In this document: piece after piece, positions 1 to 6,863 of the stretch | Layout: each line of letters starts with the position of its first letter | How positions within the stretch are numbered: the stretch's first letter is position 1 | Assembly: GCA_964423705.1 (NCBI GenBank) | Contig: CAYRGA010000024.1 | Span: 1 to 20,949 of the forward strand | Source of the DNA: CAKSIN01 sp964423705 | Lineage (GTDB): Bacteria; Bacillota; Clostridia; UMGS1810 | Reading direction: 5' to 3' | DNA length: 20,949 bases | Made by a program: the position numbers and the translations under genes | The notes under the pieces: generated by a model | The model's input: only the letters and a program-made list of their open reading frames with translations | What the model was told of the DNA's origin: nothing | Databases searched by the model: none

Positions 1-111
1 ACTTTTATCAAATTCAATTTTATTTTTTTGCATTTACCTATTGCGGCAGCAAAACATCTGATATTAAAGAACGTGACGGCACAGACTATGGAGGAGAAAA
101 GCTTTTCGAAC
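1..111. other. Intergenic stretch, no supported gene
   Basis: This end of the window lies downstream of the terminator of the last minus-strand gene. A plus-strand frame is open from base 1 to a TAA at 190-192. It has no start codon preceded by a ribosome binding site, runs straight through the terminator hairpin, and gives a peptide with no recognisable features, so I do not call it. A small palindrome, GAAAAGCTTTTC, lies at 96-107. Nothing else is visible. Confidence 0.5.
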
Positions 112-162
112 AAAAAAGCGACCTCCAAATTATCGGATTATCAATCTGACTTTTGGAGGTCG
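112..162 (-). terminator. Intrinsic terminator after the two-module lectin-like gene
   Basis: On the minus strand an 11-bp perfect stem (CGACCTCCAAA paired with TTTGGAGGTCG, bases 152-162 and 119-129) with a 22-nt loop is followed after one base by six T residues (112-117). It starts 37 bases after the stop codon of the minus-strand gene ending at 199. The layout is that of a Rho-independent terminator and marks the end of the locus on this side. The loop is longer than usual, which makes it somewhat less certain. Confidence 0.85.
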
Positions 163-198
163 GTTATAAATTCAACTTATTTTATTTATTAACTTATG

Positions 199-2304
199 TT
201 ATCTGATAACGGCATTTGCAAACAACGGTGTAAGTTCATCTGTGTCGTTCCATACAAAGAATTTATAATACTCTATGCCATCACCCGTCGGAAGGGTATA
301 TGTCACACTCTGTGTGAGGTCTACCTTGGTATTGATATCTGCGGTGCTCACAACTGCGTTTACAAGGTTATCTTCGTTGTCATAGCCCGCGATGATAAGC
401 TTGCCGCTCAATACATCGCTGCTTTCATTGTTTATAACGGCTGTACCGTTCACTTTGTCGATGCTTGCAAAGCCGGTACCTATAAACATGGTGTAGTCCG
501 CAGCCGAAGTACCGCTACTGCCCTTTACACCACTTACGGTTACGGTATATACATTTCGGGCAAGGTCGGGTGCGACTGCAAATGCGGCATTTAATACCTT
601 ACCGCTTTTTGAAAGAGTCGCGCTTGCCTGCGCACCGTCAACCGTCGATACGGTAACGGAAGCATCCGTAATATCGCCGACTGTGTCACTAAAAGTTATA
701 TCGGCACTTGTACCGTCTGCGTCGAAGGATATCACGCCGACACTAAAAGCTGCCGGAACATAAACGAGCAAATCGTCAACTGCCCAGCCGGCAGCGCCGT
801 TGTTACCCATCCAAAATGAATTTTTGGTACCGGTGTCTGTATCGGCAGGATTTACCTCCCACCAATTGGAATATAACGGAAATGATGCCTGAGCCGGCCA
901 CACTCCAATATCCTCATCATTCAAATACAGCTCTGTTACATACGCTCCGTATGTTTCACCGTCGGAATTCATTTTTTTATCCATAACTATCGTAAACTTG
1001 GTAAAATCTGATTTTAACGCAAAAATCGGTTTTTTCGTAAGATACTTTTCAGCATAACCTTTTTCTGCAGTCAAATCTATACCTCTCGTAACAAGCTGAA
1101 CCTTGTATTTATTCGCATAATCCTCGACATTATCCGTTTCCGTCGCAGGGGTATAGCAAAACCCTAAAGGACAGTAGGTTGTAGCCGAGCAATTAAAGCC
1201 GGCGTAGTATTTATTATTGGATGTCGTCAGAGAATCGGGTGCTTTTATTTTCAAAGAAACCACAAGTCTGTCACTATCGGTCACAGTTGCAGCTTTCGAG
1301 GCAAATTTCGCCCATGTATTTGTAATCGGATATTGATTGCCGCCGATGCCTGTACTCAACGAACCGATGTTGTAGATGTTTGCACAGCCATTTGCATATG
1401 CGGTTGTCAGGGTATTTCCGGATAAAACGGAGCTGTCGAAATCATCATCCAAAACAACCGTTCCCACAGACGGTGCATATGACGGCACTTTAACGTTTGT
1501 AGTCATATCATCGGCAGACGGTGCATATATCCTGGCATTATCTATTGCCCATGATTTGTTTATATTACCAATACTTACGAAATTCGTTCTGGATGTTTTC
1601 CGAGTCCACCAATCAACATTTTTAAAAGTAGGCTCATGCCCGAATACCGAATCAGCCACTGACAGTGCTTTACCGTTTACCTTTAATTTTTCCAAGGCTA
1701 CAGTATAGTCGCCGTCGACAAGCTCCCTCTTAAATACAGCTTCAAAATGATTCCATATTCCGGATTGTCTTTGATTGGTATACACCTTTGTGGTGCTGCC
1801 GGGAGCATTGTACATATTGTCCTGTTTATATGTTGTTCCATCTGTATAATAATACCTTACTTCCACTCCCTGCGCCGTAGATTTTTCATTCATATTTAAA
1901 AGTAATACCGGTGTGTTATCGATATACAGCACCGCGCCGATTGTATTGTCAGCCGAATAAGCTGTCAACGCCGCAGGATTCATGATATCCATGGATATAG
2001 CCAACCTGTCGCTTTTTGAATATAACTTGTTCGCATAAAATTTTATCCATTTGCCGTTTTCGGTTGTAAGATATTTATTTCCGTCAGTTTCCTCACATAC
2101 TGTAGCATCTCCGTTTGCCGCATACAGCTGCATAGCATTTTCACTGCTGCCGGTCATATTTACCACGTCACCGACCTCTCTGTCCTCAAAGTCATCATTG
2201 ACGATGACGGAAGTGTCGGAGGAAGCGGCGAAAGCATTAACCGCTGTGAACATGCTTGCCGTCAAGGCAGCAATTACGGCAAGGCTCATAAGTCTTTTTT
2301 TCAT
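199..2304 (-). CDS. Secreted protein with two lectin-like modules and Ig-like C-terminus
   Basis: The product is a 701-residue exported protein of no family I can name. It begins with a Sec signal peptide (about residues 1-26, cut after AFA). Two related beta-rich modules follow, at about 34-265 and 282-520. Both start with a DDF motif, contain SDRLxxS (98-104 and 344-350), then a WW pair (232-233 and 481-482), and end in D-(N/D)-x-x-x-Y-x-P (255-262 and 510-517). The overall pattern suggests jelly-roll, concanavalin- or laminin-G-like folds that could bind carbohydrate. Residues 521-610 look like a bacterial Ig-like domain. The last 90 residues end in FFVWNDTDELTPL, a C-terminal domain type common on clostridial secreted proteins. 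No catalytic residues are apparent. The ATG is preceded by GAAGGGATG about 8 bases upstream. The gene has its own regulated promoter and leader. Binding of glycan is inferred from fold type and neighbours only. Confidence 0.8.
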   Translation of the reverse strand: MKKRLMSLAVIAALTASMFTAVNAFAASSDTSVIVNDDFEDREVGDVVNMTGSSENAMQLYAANGDATVCEETDGNKYLTTENGKWIKFYANKLYSKSDRLAISMDIMNPAALTAYSADNTIGAVLYIDNTPVLLLNMNEKSTAQGVEVRYYYTDGTTYKQDNMYNAPGSTTKVYTNQRQSGIWNHFEAVFKRELVDGDYTVALEKLKVNGKALSVADSVFGHEPTFKNVDWWTRKTSRTNFVSIGNINKSWAIDNARIYAPSADDMTTNVKVPSYAPSVGTVVLDDDFDSSVLSGNTLTTAYANGCANIYNIGSLSTGIGGNQYPITNTWAKFASKAATVTDSDRLVVSLKIKAPDSLTTSNNKYYAGFNCSATTYCPLGFCYTPATETDNVEDYANKYKVQLVTRGIDLTAEKGYAEKYLTKKPIFALKSDFTKFTIVMDKKMNSDGETYGAYVTELYLNDEDIGVWPAQASFPLYSNWWEVNPADTDTGTKNSFWMGNNGAAGWAVDDLLVYVPAAFSVGVISFDADGTSADITFSDTVGDITDASVTVSTVDGAQASATLSKSGKVLNAAFAVAPDLARNVYTVTVSGVKGSSGTSAADYTMFIGTGFASIDKVNGTAVINNESSDVLSGKLIIAGYDNEDNLVNAVVSTADINTKVDLTQSVTYTLPTGDGIEYYKFFVWNDTDELTPLFANAVIR

Positions 2305-2339
2305 AACAAAATCATCCCTTCGTCTATAATAATTTTTCC

Positions 2340-2424
2340 GACAAGCGCCGTATCAGGCACCCGTCTGCCCCGCAGAATGCGAATACCTCCGTAATTTTCA
2401 CAGCTACGGAATACCGCAGTGGGG
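2340..2424 (-). promoter_or_regulatory. Structured 5' leader with two stem-loops
   Basis: Between the predicted transcription start near 2440 and the ATG at 2304 lies a leader of about 130 bases. In RNA sense it can form a first arm from 2424 to 2368: CCCC/GGGG (2421-2424 with 2368-2371), TGCG/CGCA (2415-2418 with 2378-2381) and TCCGTA/TACGGA (2405-2410 with 2388-2393). A second arm has a 10-bp stem with three G-U pairs and a 6-base loop (2356-2365 with 2340-2349). An A/T-rich stretch and the ribosome binding site follow. I do not recognise it as a known riboswitch class. It may be a regulatory leader, an RNA-stabilising structure or a protein target. Confidence 0.4.
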
Positions 2425-2446
2425 TATATAGTCATTCTGTAATTCT

Positions 2447-2475
2447 ATAATACCACAGCACATTTTTAGTGCATA
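2447..2475 (-). promoter_or_regulatory. Activator-dependent sigma-A promoter of the distal lectin-like gene
   Basis: Read on the minus strand, a -10 box TATTAT (2447-2452) lies 17 bases from a poor -35, TATGCA (2470-2475). The weak -35 combined with a good -10 fits a promoter needing an activator. The adjacent operator-like sequence (2468-2502) matches the one at the transporter promoter with exactly the same spacing to the -10, which supports the assignment. Confidence 0.55.
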
Positions 2476-2503
2476 TACCACATTTTTAATATTTGGTGTA
2501 ATT
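2461..2503. promoter_or_regulatory. Candidate binding site for the YesN-type regulator (copy 2)
   Basis: On the plus strand the octamer CATTTTTA occurs at 2461-2468 and again 20 bases later at 2481-2488, and the second copy leads into TTTGGTGTAAT (2492-2502). Segment 2482-2502 matches 17483-17503 at 18 of 21 positions, and the shorter element AGTGCA (2468-2473) matches AGTGTA at 17469-17474. Two half-sites about two helical turns apart are what AraC-family proteins usually bind. Assignment to the regulator encoded at 19341-20846 is inference. Confidence 0.6.
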
Positions 2504-2559
2504 TCTTTCATAATACCGCTAAATTTTCTATACTAAATCCAATGCTTTCAGCATATATC

Positions 2560-5358
2560 TCAATCGACGTACATTTCACTTATTTTAAGTACTTCATCCG
2601 ACGTTTCATTAAGCACCAGCCGCAGCTTACATATCCGCATCGGAGCAAATGATGCCGTATTCTCACCGCTTGCCACCGAAGTACTTTTGCCGACATCAAT
2701 CCACGACTTACCATCATAGCCTTTAAGAGTGTAGTCCGATGAAACGGAATCTACCGCATTAAAGGTCACACTTTCAGCCGTGACGTACTCGCCGAAATCG
2801 ATTTCCAGAAATTCATCCTTTCTTATCTCCGCCGCCCAATAGGTATCGGGATTATCATCGAAAGCATAATACGCTTCGCGGTAGCCGTAGCCTAAATCGG
2901 CGTAGGGATTTGATGCGGTATAGAGCTTATTGTCCGACAGATGCCGATTCGACTCTATCGTCGTAAGGTCATACCAGCCGTTTACATCATCTGCATTTAT
3001 ACCAAGTCTGATATCGGGATTTTCACGTGAGATATCCGAGAAAATTCCAAGATAAAGCTTCGATGCGTTTTCCGCTCCCGCAATGGAATAGTTTTGAGCG
3101 ATAAAGCTATATTCGCCCGTTTTCCATTCTTGAGGATCAACACCATTCAGCACCGTCGTGTTCAATATATTTCCGTCAGAATCGGCAAGTGCAAGCTTGA
3201 CACCGGCATTTCGAGCACAGCCGGCATACAGCTGCGACGAGCCGTCATTTTTCACCGTCATCGCAAAAACACCGTTTTTCAAGGCAACAGGATAGGTTAT
3301 CTTACTCACCTTAAACCAATAGCCGACTTTATTCGCAAGCCGCTGAGCCAAATCCGAAAATCTCGAATAAAAATCCTCCGGCTTCCAGTAGCCCAGCGAT
3401 ATATAGCTCGGCTTACCCTCACGCAGAACCTTCTCGGCGAAAACGGGCAGATAGTCGCCGTAGTCTTCGAACATACCGCCTTCGTAGTACTCCTCCGGCT
3501 GATAGAACCACTCGGCAACCGAAAAGGATTTTCCATCCGCATATGCCAGCTTGCGGTGTTCATCTGCCAGGTTCATGCTGAGTGTACCGTCTACCCTCAT
3601 ACCGGTGCCGTACTTTGAAAAAGCATAGGTAAGCATGCTTGTATTTGACGAGAACATCGCAAGCGGAAGGCGGAAATTCTCAAACATATCGACCAGATTT
3701 TTAAAATCCTGTTCGGTGTAAGTTTGTAAATCACCGTTTTCATCATAGTACGAATGATTCTTTATCACATCGTTAAAGCTTGAAAAATGCCATTCTCCCC
3801 AGTTTCCGTAATTTCTCATATCGACATACGCTATAGTCGGATTATCATTAAATCTTTCAGCAAAGGCATTCAGGAAATTCTGCATTTTCTGTTTAAAAAT
3901 CTCATTATTGTACACGGGAACCTTCACATACTGCATACCGTCTTCATCAGTAAAGACGTTTGTATTGGCGACAGAGCCGTTACCGACAATCTGCTTTGTA
4001 TAAGGCAGGTCGTATTTTTCAAACAGCCACGGCGGCGTCGTCTGCGCATTGGTGGCATTGTTATAGCCGTTATATGTAATGCACGAGCCTATGCCGATAC
4101 CGAGCATCATATTATTTTCGCGGAGCTTTTCGATGTTCTGCTCAAGCACATCAAAATTATACACGCCCTCCTCCGGTTCAAGGGCTTTCCAGCTCAGTCG
4201 ATGATACACGACATTAGAGCACTTGGCACCGTCACCATTCAAATCCAAAGTGCCGAAATCCAACTTTGTGGTATAGTAATTAAGTCCCTTATACGGATTT
4301 TTTATAACCTTATCGGAATTCTGCGGATACACGCTTGCTGTCATGCCATTATACGCATCGATTATATCAAGGTACTCCTTCATGCCCTCTGACGAATAGT
4401 CAATCGGTTCGTTTTCCTTTAAATACTCCTGATGAGTTATAAGCTTTCTCAAAGAGCATTTATCGATTAAGAAGTCATCGTTTCCGCTGTTCGTTTCCAC
4501 ATAAAATTCCGCTCTGTACAGTTCATCCGGCACATCAAGGACAGCGCATGCGCTTTTACCGCTCCACACTCCGCCCTCAGCATTATATATATACAGAGAA
4601 TCCCATTTTGGCAGCTCGGCGGACACTTTCTGTCCATCGGATGCATACATGACGAGCGGCGAATAAAATTTTACCGTTGTTTCCGAGGAGGTGTATTTCG
4701 GGAGAACGTGGTATTCTATATAATACTCGCCCTTGCCGCTTTTCCTTAGCGCAGAAGTAACATCCTGCTTCACCGAATCATAATAGACTTTTCTGCCGGA
4801 TATCTCGGCGCAGAAGCTTCCGTCCAATGCCGACGTTTTTATCCTTTTTATCCTTGCGGCATTCCTTGTATCCCAACCGTCGGAAATCATATTATCCTTT
4901 TCAAAAGAAGCATTCTTCAAAAGCTCCCTTCCGACATACATATCCGTTTTCGGTGAATGAGTTTCATACGGTGATGAGGCATTAAATACCGTCACGTTAT
5001 TAAGCGGTGTATAGGTGTCATTCTCCCACACGAAGATTTTTATGAAGTAATCGTTTCCGACGTTTTCGGGAATCACACACTCGGCTATGGCATATCCGCT
5101 GTCGGCTGTATCATCGGCACTGTACACGGCACATATGCCGTCTTTATCCATCACTGCACAGTAAACCGTGAAATCAACATCTCCGTCGACCTGCGCCGCC
5201 GCATAAAATTGAGCTCCGACGGGGATTTTACCGACAACGGGATTGTACTCGGAATCCAGCACCCAAACCGTAACGCTGTTTTCCTCTGCGGATGCCCGAA
5301 CCAAAAACGATTGACATAAAAGCAGTGATATAATTAAGCTCAATACCCTTTTAAACAT
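2560..5358 (-). CDS. Secreted putative glycoside hydrolase, DUF4874/DUF4832-like TIM barrel with discoidin domain
   Basis: The product (932 residues) starts with a Sec signal peptide (about 1-24, cut after ASA). An N-terminal beta domain (about 27-126) contains KIFVWENDTYTPL. A carbohydrate-binding-like jelly roll follows (about 145-305, CBM4/9-like, starting ELLKNASFE). From NPYKGL near residue 352 comes a TIM-barrel region like DUF4874/DUF4832 proteins. Two Glu-Trp motifs, GNWGEWH (E522) and VAEWF (E616), are placed as expected for acid/base and nucleophile of clan-A-like retaining hydrolases. A beta-sandwich (about 690-790) and an F5/8-type discoidin (CBM32-like) domain (about 800-932) complete it. 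There is no SLH domain or sortase signal. It is a paralogue of the protein at 11221-14004 but lacks that protein's stalk domain and coiled coil. The ribosome binding site GAAAGG is weak and about 12 bases from the ATG. Enzymatic function is inferred and the substrate is unknown. Confidence 0.85.
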   Translation of the reverse strand: MFKRVLSLIISLLLCQSFLVRASAEENSVTVWVLDSEYNPVVGKIPVGAQFYAAAQVDGDVDFTVYCAVMDKDGICAVYSADDTADSGYAIAECVIPENVGNDYFIKIFVWENDTYTPLNNVTVFNASSPYETHSPKTDMYVGRELLKNASFEKDNMISDGWDTRNAARIKRIKTSALDGSFCAEISGRKVYYDSVKQDVTSALRKSGKGEYYIEYHVLPKYTSSETTVKFYSPLVMYASDGQKVSAELPKWDSLYIYNAEGGVWSGKSACAVLDVPDELYRAEFYVETNSGNDDFLIDKCSLRKLITHQEYLKENEPIDYSSEGMKEYLDIIDAYNGMTASVYPQNSDKVIKNPYKGLNYYTTKLDFGTLDLNGDGAKCSNVVYHRLSWKALEPEEGVYNFDVLEQNIEKLRENNMMLGIGIGSCITYNGYNNATNAQTTPPWLFEKYDLPYTKQIVGNGSVANTNVFTDEDGMQYVKVPVYNNEIFKQKMQNFLNAFAERFNDNPTIAYVDMRNYGNWGEWHFSSFNDVIKNHSYYDENGDLQTYTEQDFKNLVDMFENFRLPLAMFSSNTSMLTYAFSKYGTGMRVDGTLSMNLADEHRKLAYADGKSFSVAEWFYQPEEYYEGGMFEDYGDYLPVFAEKVLREGKPSYISLGYWKPEDFYSRFSDLAQRLANKVGYWFKVSKITYPVALKNGVFAMTVKNDGSSQLYAGCARNAGVKLALADSDGNILNTTVLNGVDPQEWKTGEYSFIAQNYSIAGAENASKLYLGIFSDISRENPDIRLGINADDVNGWYDLTTIESNRHLSDNKLYTASNPYADLGYGYREAYYAFDDNPDTYWAAEIRKDEFLEIDFGEYVTAESVTFNAVDSVSSDYTLKGYDGKSWIDVGKSTSVASGENTASFAPMRICKLRLVLNETSDEVLKISEMYVD

Positions 5359-5397
5359 ATTTTCACGTAACCTTTCACATTATTAAAATCAAATCCG

Positions 5398-5476
5398 CCG
5401 TACTTTGAACGGTACGGTGCAAAATATAACCACCCGTCCGCGTTTAATTAACAAATTCTGTCTGACGAGTGGTTAT
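5398..5476 (-). terminator. Partial terminator or attenuator, two hairpins between operon segments
   Basis: After the stop codon at 5484 the minus-strand transcript can form a 13-bp stem (5464-5476 with 5426-5438, one G-U pair, 25-base loop) followed only by ATTTTGC. A second, smaller hairpin follows at 5398-5417 (CCGTAC/GTACGG, 8-base loop). The U-tract is short, so I expect partial read-through into the 2560-5358 gene rather than full termination. I see no convincing promoter in the 125-base gap. The best -10, TATATT at 5424-5429, overlaps the stem and has a poor -35. Confidence 0.5.
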
Positions 5477-5483
5477 GTTAAAC

Positions 5484-6842
5484 TCATTTCAATGCAGCTT
5501 GTGTCACATCGGAAATGATTTTCATATCTTTTATACTGTTTATCAAAAACATTTGAACCGTATCAGCCTCCGCAGATTCCTCTGAGCTTAGGCTCACAAC
5601 ATGGGGCGTTTCGCCGATTGTGGTATCAAGTGAAATTTCCTGAACAGTGAAGTCAAGGCATTCATTCCCACGCCAAGCCGACATAACAGCGCACACCGAT
5701 TTATTATCCAAGGCATCTATCACAAAGGTGCCGTCTATACCATCGGCAGTCTTGGTCGCAGACATGCTCTTCACCTCAGCGGGTCTTTCGGACAGAAGAA
5801 CCCTGCCGTTTTCAAGAACTGAGCCGTCAAACGCACTGATTCCTTCTGTTGTGATATAATATGATTCTTTTTCCAAATCGATTTTTTTATCAAAGTCAAT
5901 CGAAGTTTCTTTTTTGATGTCACCGGCAGTTATCGTACAGTCGCTGATACCGTCCGCACTCAAAAGTTTCACCTTGGCATCATCCGAAACATTCACTCCG
6001 CAGGTAAACTCAGCTTTAACTCCGTAACCGTCATCGTTATAGTCCAAATTCTTTATTTTAAAATCCTCGGGAGCATATATCAAGAAATCATCATAATAGT
6101 TATCCAAAGTACCGCTGCCGGTTCTGTTCTGTAAACGGAAGGTACTGTTCAAATCGTCCGACCACCAGTTTGCCGATGCATTTGATCCCGTCTTAAGCTT
6201 ATCTGTGAGAATTTCATTTCCGTTAAAGGTAAGGCTTCTCATATAAACCGAATATGCACCTGTATCTTCATCGGCAACCCTTTCGTAAATAGCCGCCACC
6301 TTCACATAACCGTTATTCTCATCATTTGTCTGGGGCACATCTATATTAGCTCCGCTTCCCCAAGTAAGCCAACCGTAAAGTGAATTATCGACACTTGACA
6401 AATTGGTACCGCTGTACAACCCAAGTTTACCCGTTTCGCCGCTTCCTCCGGAATAAATTCCGAATGCCACGAAACCTCTTTTGGTTTTATCAAACGAACC
6501 GCTTGAAACAGCATCGGCAAATGAAGCACCCGAAGGTTTAACGGAGAAAGATACCACCACCCTGTCGGAGTCTATGAACTCACCGGCAGGTACAAGTGTC
6601 AGCGCACTCCAACCGTTAAGATTAATGGCATTGTTTCCGTCCTCATCCGTCACGGTATTGGATGAACTGAGCGCCGTTGAAATCGGTTTATTTCTGTCCG
6701 ATTCGACATTGTCATCCACGTACACCTTTCTTACATCGTACATGTAGTCCTCTATGGCAACGCATGTCTGTATATCGGCAAAGGCACCGACACATGAAAA
6801 CATCATCGCAATACACAATATCGTACTCAAAATCCTTTTCAA
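5484..6842 (-). CDS. Secreted protein with one lectin-like module
   Basis: The product is 452 residues from the TTG start. It has a signal peptide (KRILSTILCIAMMF, cut after AFA near residue 22), then one lectin-like module (about 35-260), an Ig-like region (about 262-350), and a C-terminal domain ending VQMFLINSIKDMK. The module carries the same signature as both modules of the protein at 199-2304: SDRVVVS (92-98), SLTFNGNEI, a WW pair (226-227) and DDFLIYAP (251-258). It is therefore a single-module paralogue. No catalytic site is visible, and glycan binding is only an inference. An in-frame ATG at 6858-6860 would include the ribosome binding site in the coding sequence. The TTG at 6840-6842 lies 8 bases after a full AAGGAGG and gives a textbook signal peptide, so I chose it. 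The gene follows the SLH-like gene after 21 bases and is probably co-transcribed with it. Confidence 0.8.
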   Translation of the reverse strand: MKRILSTILCIAMMFSCVGAFADIQTCVAIEDYMYDVRKVYVDDNVESDRNKPISTALSSSNTVTDEDGNNAINLNGWSALTLVPAGEFIDSDRVVVSFSVKPSGASFADAVSSGSFDKTKRGFVAFGIYSGGSGETGKLGLYSGTNLSSVDNSLYGWLTWGSGANIDVPQTNDENNGYVKVAAIYERVADEDTGAYSVYMRSLTFNGNEILTDKLKTGSNASANWWSDDLNSTFRLQNRTGSGTLDNYYDDFLIYAPEDFKIKNLDYNDDGYGVKAEFTCGVNVSDDAKVKLLSADGISDCTITAGDIKKETSIDFDKKIDLEKESYYITTEGISAFDGSVLENGRVLLSERPAEVKSMSATKTADGIDGTFVIDALDNKSVCAVMSAWRGNECLDFTVQEISLDTTIGETPHVVSLSSEESAEADTVQMFLINSIKDMKIISDVTQAALK

Positions 6843-6850
6843 TATGATAC

Positions 6851-6857
6851 CCTCCTT
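6851..6857 (-). promoter_or_regulatory. Ribosome binding site that sets a TTG start
   Basis: AAGGAGG on the minus strand is a near-perfect Shine-Dalgarno sequence 8 bases before TTG at 6840-6842. The upstream ATG (6858-6860) overlaps it directly and has no purine-rich site at a useful distance. It therefore decides the start of the 5484-6842 gene. Confidence 0.75.
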
Positions 6858-6863
6858 CATAAT

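Noticed and set aside
96..107. Palindrome GAAAAGCTTTTC
   Set aside because: Short, AT-rich and isolated; no partner copy or adjacent promoter supports it as an operator.
1..192. Open plus-strand frame entering from the left edge, ending at TAA 190-192
   Set aside because: It runs through a good minus-strand terminator, its composition is AT-rich and non-protein-like, and no start or domain is visible.
196..594. Plus-strand reading frame of 132 codons inside the lectin-like gene
   Set aside because: It is antisense to a gene with signal peptide and clear modules, has no ribosome binding site, and its translation is Cys-rich without domain features.
2340..2424. Assignment of the leader to a named riboswitch class
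   Set aside because: I compared it from memory with cyclic-di-GMP and tetrahydrofolate consensus features and saw no matching core. The structure is reported without a class.
2542..2554. Small hairpin ATGCT/AGCAT after the stop of the 2560-5358 gene
   Set aside because: A 5-bp stem without a following T-tract is too weak to call a terminator.
3787..4392. Plus-strand reading frame of 201 codons, with similar shorter frames at 3094-3618 and 12430-12660
   Set aside because: They lie opposite the catalytic domains of the two paralogous enzymes. The antisense frames at 3787 and 12430 start alike because the sense motif GNWGEWH is conserved, which explains the likeness without a gene.
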